64,000 nucleotides of DNA. Source: Bacillota bacterium (lineage in GTDB: Bacteria > Bacillota > Clostridia > Peptostreptococcales > Anaerovoracaceae). Positions 1 to 7,647 of the stretch are shown here, in pieces. The translations under genes were made by a program, and so were the position numbers. A model generated the notes under the pieces. That model saw nothing but the letters and a program-made list of their open reading frames with translations. It was not told the origin of the DNA and ran no database searches. Location of the stretch: positions 29,179-93,178 of the forward strand of contig JAFQZZ010000016.1 in NCBI GenBank assembly GCA_017405645.1. Reading direction: 5' to 3'. Position 1 is the first letter of the stretch. Each line of letters starts with the position of its first letter.

Positions 1-1
1 C

Positions 2-523
2 ATCGAAAGCGTTGCTGACCTGAAGGGCATGAAGATCCGTACCATGACCAACACACTGCATCTGGAATACTTTGAAGCTCTGGGTGCGATCCCGACTCCG
101 ATGAACTTCTCCGAAGTATTCACCGCTCTGCAGCAGGGTACAGTAGACGGCCAGGAAAACCCGACCGCTATGATCTACAACAACAAGCTGTATGAAGCTC
201 AGAAGTACATGACCATCAGTGAGCACGTTTACACTGCGGCTCCGATCATGATCTCCATGAAGTTCTGGGATTCCCTGCCGGAAGAGTATCAGACCCTGAT
301 CCAGGAAGCAGCTGAAAAGACCAGAGACCGTCAGAGAGAAATCATCACCCAGCAGAACACCGACTATGCAAAAGACATTGCAGATGCCGGCGTAGCAGTG
401 AATGAACTGTCCGATGAGGCCAAGCAGGAATTCCAGAAGATCGCGGAAGATACCGTTTACAAGACTGCAGCGGCAGCCTATGGTCAGGACCTGATCGACA
501 TGGCGGCAGCCCACAACAAATAA
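2..523 (+). CDS. TRAP transporter substrate-binding protein, DctP family (C-terminal part, cut by window start)
   Basis: C-terminal 173 residues of an extracytoplasmic solute receptor; the reading frame is open from base 2, so the true start lies upstream of the window. The conserved DctP segment is visible: 'DLKGMKIRTM', then 'LGAIPTPMNFSEVFTALQQG' and 'VDGQENP', which form the ligand-clamping region of C4-dicarboxylate/sugar-acid receptors. The tail is a long charged helix, as usual in the family. It is followed 120 bases later by the small and large membrane subunits of the same transporter. Codons are AGA-rich, as expected for an abundant binding protein. The ligand cannot be deduced. The family assignment is firm. 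Confidence 0.93.
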   Translation: MESVADLKGMKIRTMTNTLHLEYFEALGAIPTPMNFSEVFTALQQGTVDGQENPTAMIYNNKLYEAQKYMTISEHVYTAAPIMISMKFWDSLPEEYQTLIQEAAEKTRDRQREIITQQNTDYAKDIADAGVAVNELSDEAKQEFQKIAEDTVYKTAAAAYGQDLIDMAAAHNK

Positions 524-588
524 AAAGTTAGAGGGCCGGCTTTACGATTATAGAGAGTGTTCATATATAGTATTATCTTTTGAACTCC

Positions 589-621
589 GGTCTGCGGGGG
601 AAGGTGTTTCCTCCGCAGACC
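589..621 (+). promoter_or_regulatory. Intergenic hairpin between TRAP receptor and membrane subunits
   Basis: A 14-bp stem (589-602 with 608-621, one G-U pair) closes a 5-base loop. No U-run follows, so it is not a classical terminator. It sits between the receptor stop and the dctQ ribosome binding site, where such hairpins can protect the receptor mRNA or reduce permease expression. The role is inferred. Confidence 0.6.
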
Positions 622-645
622 GACCGACCCTTAGGAGAATATGAA

Positions 646-1140
646 ATGAAAGTGTTACGAGTTTTAAATGATAAGCTGGAAGAAGTCTTTCTGGTGGTGC
701 TGATGGCGGTGGCCACGGCGATCGTATTCGCCCAGGTCGTCACCCGGTTCGTCCTGAAGACCCCGCTCCCCTGGAGTGAAGAAATCGCCCGGTTCATGTT
801 CATCTGGCTGATCTGGGTCGGCGCGGCTTTCGCCACCAAGGAGAGGGCTCATATCCGGATCGACTTTTTGGTGAACCGCCTGCCGAAAGCGGGCCAGAGG
901 GTCTGCCTGGTGCTTTCCACTATCGTCTGGCTCCTGTTTGCTGTGTTTATGGTTTACGTATCGTTGATCCTGACCCGAAGCGTTATGACCGGCGGCCAGG
1001 TCGGTACCGGCAGCGGGATTCCCGTGTGGATTCCCTATGCGGCCATTCCCGTGGGCATGGCCCTGATGATTTTCCGGATGATCCAGAACATTATCATTGA
1101 TTTCAAAGCGTTGAAGAAGGGAGGCGAGCCCGATGCTTAG
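646..1140 (+). CDS. dctQ: TRAP transporter small permease, DctQ family
   Basis: A 164-residue four-helix membrane protein, the small subunit that couples the receptor to the large permease. The motif 'PWSEEIARFMFIWLIWVGAA' followed by 'HIRIDF' is the diagnostic DctQ signature. The ATG at 646 was chosen because AGGAG lies at 633-637, 8 bases upstream; an earlier in-frame ATG at 580 would start inside the intergenic hairpin. It overlaps the large-subunit gene by 8 bases, indicating translational coupling. Confidence 0.93.
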   Translation: MKVLRVLNDKLEEVFLVVLMAVATAIVFAQVVTRFVLKTPLPWSEEIARFMFIWLIWVGAAFATKERAHIRIDFLVNRLPKAGQRVCLVLSTIVWLLFAVFMVYVSLILTRSVMTGGQVGTGSGIPVWIPYAAIPVGMALMIFRMIQNIIIDFKALKKGGEPDA

Positions 1141-2410
1141 TACTGTACTGATGCTGTTCGGCTGTCTGGCGGTATTGATGCTGATCGGTACCCCGATCGG
1201 TATCGCTCTGGGCGCGTCCACAGCGCTGGTCATGTATTTTACGACTACCATCGACATGACCACCATCCCTTCCGCCTGCTTCGGGGGGCTGAACTCCTTC
1301 CCGCTGATGGCGATTCCCTTCTTCATCCTGGCCGGTAATCTGATGAAATCCGGCGGCATTTCCAGAAGACTGCTGGATACGGCGGACGCATTGGTAGGCC
1401 ACATCAAAGGCAGCATCGGTATGGTAACCGTTGTGGCGTCCATGTTCTTTGCGGCGCTGTCCGGTTCCGCACCGGCTACCGTTACGTCCATCGGGTCCAT
1501 CACGATCCCGGAAATGAAGGAGAACGGCTACGATGATGCTTATGCAACGGCTCTGACCGCGGCTTCCGGCACCATCGGCGTCATCATCCCGCCCAGCATC
1601 CCGTTCGTCATTTACGGCGTTGTATCCGGGGCTTCCATCGGCGACATGTTCATCGCCGGTATCATCCCCGGCATCCTGATCGGCGCGGTTCTGATGCTGG
1701 TGAACTACGTGGTAGCGAGAAAATACGGCTACGGCACACTGAAGAAATTCAGCATGAAGCGGCTGTTTTCCCGTCTGAAGGAATCCATCTGGGCCCTGCT
1801 GGTCCCGGTGATCATCCTGGGCGGCATCTACGGCGGGATCTTCACCCCGACGGAATCCGCTGTCGTGGCCATCGTCTACTCCCTCATTATCGGCGTATTC
1901 GTGTACAAGGAACTGGATCTGAAGGGCATTTACAATACCCTGCGGGAGACCGTCCTGATCAACGGCCAGACCACCTTCCTGGTAGGTCTGTCCCTGGCAT
2001 TTGCCAGATACCTGACCATGGCGCAGGTGCCGGCCAAAGTGGCGGGTTCCATCCTGAACCTCTCCAGCCCGATCCTGATCCTGCTGATGATCAACCTGCT
2101 GCTGCTGGTGATCGGATGCTTTATCGATAACATTTCGTCCACGGTAATCCTGACACCGATCCTGCTGCCCATCGTCGTAGGCCTGGGCATGAGTCCCATC
2201 CAGTTCGGTATCGTGATGACCGTGAACCTTGCCGTCGGCTTCATTACACCGCCGTACGGCGCGAACCTGTTCTATGCATCTGCTGTAGGTAAGGTACCCA
2301 TCGAACGGATCGCGGCAAAGATCATGCCGATGATCGCTGTGATGATCGTGGTGCTGCTGGCACTGACCTTCATCCCGCAGATTTCCCTGGGACTGCTGTC
2401 CTTGAGATAA
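1133..2410 (+). CDS. dctM: TRAP transporter large permease, DctM family
   Basis: A 425-residue, very hydrophobic protein of about 12 membrane segments that forms the Na+-driven transport channel. Typical DctM landmarks are present: 'PFFILAGNLM' near residue 65, 'GSAPATVTSIG' near 115, 'IIPPSIPFVIYG' near 150 and 'PPYGANLF' near 375. Its length matches the family. It ends the first TRAP operon and is followed by a strong hairpin terminator at 2475. Confidence 0.95.
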   Translation: MLSTVLMLFGCLAVLMLIGTPIGIALGASTALVMYFTTTIDMTTIPSACFGGLNSFPLMAIPFFILAGNLMKSGGISRRLLDTADALVGHIKGSIGMVTVVASMFFAALSGSAPATVTSIGSITIPEMKENGYDDAYATALTAASGTIGVIIPPSIPFVIYGVVSGASIGDMFIAGIIPGILIGAVLMLVNYVVARKYGYGTLKKFSMKRLFSRLKESIWALLVPVIILGGIYGGIFTPTESAVVAIVYSLIIGVFVYKELDLKGIYNTLRETVLINGQTTFLVGLSLAFARYLTMAQVPAKVAGSILNLSSPILILLMINLLLLVIGCFIDNISSTVILTPILLPIVVGLGMSPIQFGIVMTVNLAVGFITPPYGANLFYASAVGKVPIERIAAKIMPMIAVMIVVLLALTFIPQISLGLLSLR

Positions 2411-2474
2411 CAATGCAATTATCTTGGGCGAAGCGGCATCGCCCTGAACGCATAAAGGTTTTCACACATTGCAG

Positions 2475-2498
2475 AAAGACGTCTTCGGACGTCTTTTT
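2475..2498 (+). terminator. Rho-independent terminator of TRAP operon 1
   Basis: A perfect 9-bp stem (2475-2483 with 2488-2496) closed by a TTCG tetraloop runs directly into a T-run. It lies 65 bases after the dctM stop and ahead of the tRNA promoter. Confidence 0.9.
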
Positions 2499-2509
2499 GC
2501 ATTTGGGTA

Positions 2510-2538
2510 TTTTCAAACGGGAAATAGTGTGGTATAAT
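2510..2538 (+). promoter_or_regulatory. Promoter of tRNA-Val
   Basis: A consensus TATAAT at 2533-2538 lies 21 bases before the tRNA 5' end. The -35 region near 2510-2516 (TTTTCA) is weak. Placement fits a dedicated tRNA promoter. Confidence 0.65.
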
Positions 2539-2559
2539 GAGTCCTGTCAACAAGAGTGT

Positions 2560-2635
2560 GATTCGTTAGCTCAGCTGGGAGAGCGTCTGGGTGACAACCA
2601 GAAGGTCGTTGGTTCAAGTCCAATACGAATCACCA
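2560..2635 (+). tRNA. tRNA-Val (GAC), CCA encoded
   Basis: Cloverleaf read by eye: acceptor GATTCGT (2560-2566) pairs with ACGAATC (2625-2631), the D-arm contains TAGCTCAGCTGGGA, and the anticodon stem TCTGG/CCAGA encloses the loop GTGACAA. The anticodon GAC at 2593-2595 reads the GUC valine codon. The T-arm is GGTTCAAGTCC, the discriminator is A, and CCA is encoded at 2633-2635. Position 32 is G instead of the usual pyrimidine, a small oddity. Confidence 0.93.
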
Positions 2636-2669
2636 GAACAAGACCGCTGCGGCTGCAGCGGTTTTTGTT
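2636..2669 (+). terminator. Terminator after tRNA-Val
   Basis: An 8-bp GC-rich stem (2643-2650 with 2655-2662, loop GGCT) is followed by TTTTT. Flanking AACAA/TTGTT can extend the stem. It starts right after the encoded CCA. Confidence 0.85.
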
Positions 2670-2876
2670 GTATCTGCGCAGTTTTTCCGAATATTATTCG
2701 GCAAAAGGCGGGTCAATCTTCGATTCACGAAAACTATTTTTTTTACATATTGTTGATTCTTTCATTTTCGGGCATTTTTATGGATATCGGGGATATTATA
2801 AGGAATTTCAGGGTATTTTTAAGCTCAATCCTCTGTTTTTCGGATGAAATGCGTTTTTTTAAATCCGTATGAAAAA
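2670..2876. other. AT-rich spacer without recognisable gene
   Basis: About 200 bases of T-rich sequence between the tRNA terminator and the next promoter. Open frames pass through it, but they start inside or before the tRNA, have no ribosome binding site and show no protein-like composition. No structured RNA was recognised. Confidence 0.6.
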
Positions 2877-2905
2877 TTGCTCCTGTCCAATGGATATTTT
2901 ATAAT
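2877..2905 (+). promoter_or_regulatory. Promoter of TRAP operon 2
   Basis: TTGCTC at 2877-2882 and a perfect TATAAT at 2900-2905 are separated by 17 bases. The predicted transcription start is about 40 bases before the AGGAGG box of the receptor gene. Confidence 0.8.
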
Positions 2906-2953
2906 GAAAGCAACACTTTTGTGAGAATAACGTGTCAAAAGGAGGACAAAGAA

Positions 2954-4000
2954 ATGAAATCATTCAAGAAATTATTGGTTCTTGCACTGGTTCTGTCGAT
3001 GATCGTAATGATCTTCGCAGCCTGCGGCGGCGGCAGCAGCGACAGCGGCGAAGAAGCCAGCGCAGACCAGACCTACACATTCAAAGTACAGTGCGCTTAT
3101 CCGCCGGGTGACCAGGCGTATGACCTGCACATGCCGATGATCTGCGAAGCGATCACCGAAGCAACAGACGGGCAGATCCAGTTCGAGTATTATGCTCCGG
3201 GCGCCATCTGCGAAACCGGACAGATGCCGGCATCCCTCTCCAAGGGCATCCTGGACTGCGCGTTATCCGCTCCGAACGATACCGCAGCCATCGTACCGGC
3301 AGCCTATGCGGAACAGGGCATCCCCTTCTGGTGGGCAACCCTGGACGATCTGAAGAGCTGCTTATATGACGGCGGCATGATCGACTACCTGAGAGAAGAA
3401 TACGCAAAAGCTGACATTTACTACGGTGCATGGAACGGTGAAGGCCAGTACTGCCTGATGACAGACTTCCCGATCACCTCCGCTGAAGATCTGAAGGGCA
3501 AGAAAGTCCGTGCATCCACCACTTATGCAATGCTGATGCAGGAACTGGGCGCTTCTCCGGTACAGATGTCCGGCGGCGACATCTACATGGGCATGAAGCT
3601 GGGGACCATCGACGGCTACATCTACTCCGTGGCTGAACTGGAAACTTCTTCCCTGAAAGAAGTCACCAAGTACGTCATGCAGCCGGCCGGCTGCGCGGGC
3701 GCTCCCTGTAACTTCCTGTTCAGCATGAAGGCATGGAACTCCCTGACACCGGAACTCCAGGAAAAGGTCAATCAGGCGCTGGAAGATTCCTTCGTGGCTA
3801 CGATGGAAGCAGCTGCTGAACTGGACGAAGATTCCCTGGCCAAGGCTCAGGAATACGGCGTTGAATTTGCAGTAATCGAAGGCGATGCGCTTCAGCCGTT
3901 CTATGATGCAGGCGACAAGGTGCTGGCTTCCCTGGAAGAACAGTATCCGGAAGCACAGGGTGGCTTTGACATCCTGAAAGCATGGAAGGCTAAGCAGTAA
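2954..4000 (+). CDS. TRAP transporter substrate-binding lipoprotein, DctP family
   Basis: A 348-residue extracellular solute receptor. The N-terminus has a Lys-rich start, a hydrophobic stretch and the lipobox 'FAAC' near residue 23, followed by a Gly/Ser linker, so it is anchored as a lipoprotein. The family motif 'DLKGKKVRAS' and then 'SGGDIYMGMKLGTIDG' are clear. ATG 2954 follows AGGAGG (2940-2945) with an 8-base gap; an ATG upstream lacks a site. The ligand pocket sequence differs strongly from the receptor at the window start, so the two TRAP systems probably carry different acids. Codon use is AGA-rich, suggesting high expression. Confidence 0.95.
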   Translation: MKSFKKLLVLALVLSMIVMIFAACGGGSSDSGEEASADQTYTFKVQCAYPPGDQAYDLHMPMICEAITEATDGQIQFEYYAPGAICETGQMPASLSKGILDCALSAPNDTAAIVPAAYAEQGIPFWWATLDDLKSCLYDGGMIDYLREEYAKADIYYGAWNGEGQYCLMTDFPITSAEDLKGKKVRASTTYAMLMQELGASPVQMSGGDIYMGMKLGTIDGYIYSVAELETSSLKEVTKYVMQPAGCAGAPCNFLFSMKAWNSLTPELQEKVNQALEDSFVATMEAAAELDEDSLAKAQEYGVEFAVIEGDALQPFYDAGDKVLASLEEQYPEAQGGFDILKAWKAKQ

Positions 4001-4040
4001 GGACTTCGATACTGAAAAGTGATTCATAGGCATTGATTTT

Positions 4041-4068
4041 GGGAGGAAGAGCGGGTTCTCTTCCTCCC
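4041..4068 (+). promoter_or_regulatory. Intergenic hairpin between TRAP receptor and membrane subunits
   Basis: A perfect 11-bp stem (4041-4051 with 4058-4068) and a 6-base loop are followed by only GATTTT. It lies between the receptor gene and dctQ in the same relative place as the hairpin at 589-621. It is likely a partial terminator or mRNA-stabilising element; that function is inferred. Confidence 0.7.
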
Positions 4069-4096
4069 GATTTTCAGTGGGAGGAGTGGCATTCAA

Positions 4097-4669
4097 TTGA
4101 AATTTCTCGACGTTTTAAGAAAGATTCGGAAAGTCATCGACACCGTCGATGATTTTGTCGGCAGTATCGCGAAATACGTGCTGCTGGCTATTTTGTTTTG
4201 CATGACCTTCGAGGTCATCGCGCGGTACGGATTCAACAGCCCCACCATCTGGGCGCTGGATATGTCCAAGCAGTTCCTGTGCGCGCTGGGAGCTCTTTCC
4301 GGCGGGTATGTCATGCTGTACAACCAGCATGTCCGCGTGGATGTGTTCTACGGATCCTGGTCCGACCGGACCAAGGGCATCGTGGACATTATCACCTGCG
4401 GCCTGTACCTGATCTTCATGGTGCTGCTGGTGTATCAGACCTTTATCGCAGCCATCGATTCCTGGGCATTCCATGAACGGGCAGCTACGGTATTCGCACC
4501 GCCTCTTTATTATATCAAGACCATCATCCCCATCGGCGCCTGCCTGATCCTGCTGCAGGCCATCGCCAAGCTGTTCCATGACATCATTGCCGTGGTGACA
4601 GGGGAATCGGAAGACCTGAGGACCCTGGATACAGGCGTTCCGGAACTGGAAAGGAGTGAGGAATCATGA
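4097..4669 (+). CDS. dctQ: TRAP transporter small permease, DctQ family
   Basis: A 190-residue membrane protein with four predicted helices and the DctQ motif pattern ('ALDMSKQFLCALGALSGGYV' and 'HVRVDVFY'). Translation starts at TTG 4097, supported by GGAGGAG at 4080-4086 and by the lack of an in-frame ATG before the conserved region. The stop overlaps the next start as ATGA, so the two membrane subunits are translationally coupled. Confidence 0.9.
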   Translation: MKFLDVLRKIRKVIDTVDDFVGSIAKYVLLAILFCMTFEVIARYGFNSPTIWALDMSKQFLCALGALSGGYVMLYNQHVRVDVFYGSWSDRTKGIVDIITCGLYLIFMVLLVYQTFIAAIDSWAFHERAATVFAPPLYYIKTIIPIGACLILLQAIAKLFHDIIAVVTGESEDLRTLDTGVPELERSEES

Positions 4670-5982
4670 CTTATCCGCTCTGGTGCTTCGGGCTGCTGTT
4701 CGGCGTCATGATCGCCTGCCTGTTCCTGGGGATCCCGGTAGCGCTGGCCCTGGGCGGCATCGCCACGGTCGCCATCATGATCATCTGGGGATTTGACGGC
4801 ACCTATGTGCTGGCCAATTCGGCCTTCAGCACGTTCTCAACCGACACTTACCTGGCCATTGCCATGTTCCTGCTGATGGGCAACATACTGCAGCGATCAG
4901 GGATCGCAGACGACCTCTACGAAATGCTCTATAAATGGATGGGAGGCATCCGTGGGGGTCTGGCAATGGGCACAGTCGTGATCTGTGCGATCTTCGGCGC
5001 CATGTGCGGCGGCAGCGGACCTGCCACCATCACCATGGGGCTGATCGCTCTCCCTTCCATGCTGAAGCGCGGCTACAGCAAATACCTGGCCATGGGCTGC
5101 ATCGCGGTTGGCGGCGTGCTGGGCATCATCATCCCGCCCAGCATCCCCATGATCATCCTGGCCACCTACGGGAATCTCTCCGTCGGGAAACTCTTCTTCG
5201 GCGGCGTGCTCCCCGGGATCATGTGCGCCATCATTTACATGATCTACATCTTCATCATCTGCAACATCAAGAAAGACCTGGGTCCGGTGGTCCCGAAAGA
5301 AGAGCGGGCCGGATGGGGCGAAAAGATGCGCTCCCTGACCGCCATGATCGGGCCGGTGATCCTGATTCTGCTGGTGCTGGGCTCCATCTACACCGGCGCG
5401 GCAACGCCAACCGAGGCGGCGGCCGTCGGCGCCCTGGGATCCTTCATCATCGCCCTGCTGAAGAGAAAGCTGGGGGGCGGCGTCTTCGGGGACATCCTGA
5501 AGCGGTCCTTCATCATCACCGGCATGGTGCTGTGGATTCTGGTAGGAGCCAACCTGTTCAACATCGTCTACAACTACATGGGCGCTTACAACATGCTCAT
5601 CAACGTGACCTCCGGCCTGCCCGGCGGGAAGTGGACGGTGCTGATCCTGATGCTGCTGCTGAACTTCATCCTGGGCTGCCTGATGGACGACTTCGCCATC
5701 ATTACCCTGACGGCGCCGTTGTATCTGCCCATTATCAACAGCCTGGGCTTCGATCCACTGTGGTTCGGACTGGTCTTCCTGCTGAATCTGCAGATGGCCT
5801 ATCTGACCCCGCCTTTCGGCTTCAACCTGTTCTACCTGAAGAGCGTGGTGCCGAAGGAGATCAAACTGACGGACATTTACAAATCAGTCCTTCCTTTTAT
5901 CGCTTTGCAGATCATCGCATTGCTCATCTGCATTTTCGTGCCGGAGATCATTACCTGGCTGCCGAATAAGATGATCGCTTAA
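4666..5982 (+). CDS. dctM: TRAP transporter large permease, DctM family
   Basis: A 438-residue polytopic protein, last gene of TRAP operon 2. It carries 'GGSGPATITMGLIALPSML', 'GIIIPPSIPM', 'AATPTEAAAVGALG' and 'TPPFGFNLFY', the standard DctM landmarks. The start ATG at 4666 overlaps dctQ by 4 bases. No convincing terminator follows; a weak GC-rich inverted repeat lies at about 6000-6045. Confidence 0.95.
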   Translation: MTYPLWCFGLLFGVMIACLFLGIPVALALGGIATVAIMIIWGFDGTYVLANSAFSTFSTDTYLAIAMFLLMGNILQRSGIADDLYEMLYKWMGGIRGGLAMGTVVICAIFGAMCGGSGPATITMGLIALPSMLKRGYSKYLAMGCIAVGGVLGIIIPPSIPMIILATYGNLSVGKLFFGGVLPGIMCAIIYMIYIFIICNIKKDLGPVVPKEERAGWGEKMRSLTAMIGPVILILLVLGSIYTGAATPTEAAAVGALGSFIIALLKRKLGGGVFGDILKRSFIITGMVLWILVGANLFNIVYNYMGAYNMLINVTSGLPGGKWTVLILMLLLNFILGCLMDDFAIITLTAPLYLPIINSLGFDPLWFGLVFLLNLQMAYLTPPFGFNLFYLKSVVPKEIKLTDIYKSVLPFIALQIIALLICIFVPEIITWLPNKMIA

Positions 5983-6068
5983 ACGGATCTGTAAACAAAT
6001 CAGGGGCGCCCCAAAAAGCACAGAATAGCTCGGAGGGACGCCCTGTTGTATTGAAGGAGAGGGCAGTT

Positions 6069-6989
6069 ATGAAAGACAGTTTTTTTAAGGGCGCCTTTAT
6101 GGCGACCTTTGGGGGCATCTGCTGGGCGCTGTCCGCCACCTTCGGCCAGTATTTATTCCAGGTGGGCGGATTTGACGCGATCTGGCTGACCACGGTACGG
6201 CTGCTGTCGGCCGGGATCATCATGCTCGGGATCTCCCTCATCAAAAATGGCAAAAGCACCTTCGACATCTGGAAAGACAAAAGGGATGTTTTCGAGATCC
6301 TGATCTACGGCTTTCTCGGAATGGCCGGGGTACAGCTCACGTATTTCGGCTGCATCCAGCTTTCCAATGCCGCTACGGGGACGATCCTGCAGTATAACGG
6401 ATCGGTCTTTATCATTTTGTACCTGGCGCTGCGGAATCTGAAATGGCCCAGCAAATATGAGATCCTTGCGGTGCTTCTGGCAATAGGCGGGTTGTTCATC
6501 CTTTCCACTCACGGGAACATTCATACGCTGGTATTCTCGAAAGGGGCGCTGATCATAGGATTGATCTCCGCCGGATTGTGGGCGTTTTACTCCCTGGAGC
6601 CCCGGCGGATGCTGAATAAATTCGACACCCTCCGGGTCAACGGCTGGGGAATGCTGCTGGGCGGCATTCTGATGATATTCATCCGTCAGCCCTGGGACCT
6701 GGGAGGCGGGGTGCTGGATCTGAAATGCATCCTTGCCACCGCCGGCGTCGTGTTATTGGGGACCATCCTGTCCTTCTTCTGTTACCTGGAAGGGGTCCGG
6801 ATCATCGGTTCGGATCTGGCGGCGCTGTACGCAGCCGTGGAACCCCTGGCGACGGCCGTGATCGGCATCGTCTGGTTCCATATTGCATTCGGCTTCATTG
6901 ACTGGATCGGTGCGGCCATGATCGTTTCGACGGTGTTTATCATTTCGCTGGCGCCTAGATGGCAGAAAAACGAGACCCGTCTGACCTGA
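6069..6989 (+). CDS. EamA/DMT-family transporter
   Basis: A 306-residue protein of about ten membrane helices with the internal duplication typical of the drug/metabolite transporter superfamily. 'GGICWALSATFGQYLF' is the first-helix signature and 'AALYAAVEPLATAVIG' the EamA motif near the end. ATG 6069 was chosen because AGGAG lies at 6055-6059, ahead of it. Such proteins usually export amino acids or metabolites; the substrate is unknown. Two more members are at 16778 and 17835. Confidence 0.9.
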   Translation: MKDSFFKGAFMATFGGICWALSATFGQYLFQVGGFDAIWLTTVRLLSAGIIMLGISLIKNGKSTFDIWKDKRDVFEILIYGFLGMAGVQLTYFGCIQLSNAATGTILQYNGSVFIILYLALRNLKWPSKYEILAVLLAIGGLFILSTHGNIHTLVFSKGALIIGLISAGLWAFYSLEPRRMLNKFDTLRVNGWGMLLGGILMIFIRQPWDLGGGVLDLKCILATAGVVLLGTILSFFCYLEGVRIIGSDLAALYAAVEPLATAVIGIVWFHIAFGFIDWIGAAMIVSTVFIISLAPRWQKNETRLT

Positions 6990-6993
6990 TCCA

Positions 6994-7035
6994 AAAACAG
7001 AGACCGCCCTCCGCGGGAGGGCGGTCTTTTCGCTT
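6994..7035. terminator. Bidirectional terminator between EamA gene and response regulator
   Basis: A perfect 12-bp stem (7001-7012 with 7016-7027, loop GCG) has T's on the right (TTTCGCTTTT) and A's on the left (AAAAACAG), so it can end both convergent transcripts. Confidence 0.9.
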
Positions 7036-7044
7036 TTACAGGTG

Positions 7045-7623
7045 TTACCGGAAGATTTCGTAGGCCTTCCGGAATCTTTCGGCTTTTTCCGTATTGCCCA
7101 GCGCTTCGTGGCATTTGGACAGATACAGATAGATCCTGGCGTTCGCGGGATCCTGGGCCAGCAGGATGGACAGGCTTTTCAGGGTGTCGTGGTAGTTTTT
7201 GTTCCGGTAATCCTCTTCGATTCGGTTCCAGTCCGCGGCGGACCCGTCCTCGTCGTCTTCCGCGGCGAAGATGTTGAACTGCTTCATGGTGTTCAGGATC
7301 CGTTCGGCGGTGAAAGGTTTCTGGATGTAGGTGATGGCTCCCAGCTGGATGCAGTCTACGGCGTTCTTGATGGTGGCGTAGGCGGTCATGATGATGGTGG
7401 GAGTGTTGTTGCCTTCCGCCCGGATGGTCCTGAGGATCTCCGTGCCGCTGATCTCCGGCAACTTGATGTCCATGAAGATCAGGCTGTAATCTTCCTTCCG
7501 GATCATGTCCAGACCTTCCCGGCCGTCGGAAGCGGTCTCCGCTTCAAAGCCCTCCAGCTGCAGTACTTTTTTCAGCAGGATGCGGATGTTTTTTGTGTCG
7601 TCAATAATCAGTACTTTTTTCAT
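7045..7623 (-). CDS. Response regulator with receiver domain and TPR-like C-terminus (no DNA-binding domain)
   Basis: A 192-residue protein. Residues 1-120 form a CheY-like receiver: acidic pair D8-D9, phosphoacceptor D52 in 'FMDIKLPE', T80 in 'IIMTAYA', K102 in 'QKPF'. Residues about 130-190 ('YRNKNYHDTLKSLSILLAQD' onward) look like TPR helices; no helix-turn-helix or enzymatic output domain is present. ATG 7623 is preferred over a GTG at 7632 because the purine-rich GAGAAAG site is better spaced. It lies 24 bases downstream of its histidine kinase. Output is probably by protein-protein contact (inference). Confidence 0.88.
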   Translation of the reverse strand: MKKVLIIDDTKNIRILLKKVLQLEGFEAETASDGREGLDMIRKEDYSLIFMDIKLPEISGTEILRTIRAEGNNTPTIIMTAYATIKNAVDCIQLGAITYIQKPFTAERILNTMKQFNIFAAEDDEDGSAADWNRIEEDYRNKNYHDTLKSLSILLAQDPANARIYLYLSKCHEALGNTEKAERFRKAYEIFR

Positions 7624-7647
7624 GGTTTTCACACTTTCTCATAGGGT

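Noticed and set aside
2560..2635. tRNA-Val as an integration site of a genomic island
   Set aside because: No integrase and no partial repeat of the tRNA 3' end was found nearby; both flanks are ordinary TRAP operons.
2413..2872. Open frames running through and past tRNA-Val
   Set aside because: They overlap the terminator, tRNA promoter and tRNA itself, lack ribosome binding sites and have no protein-like composition.
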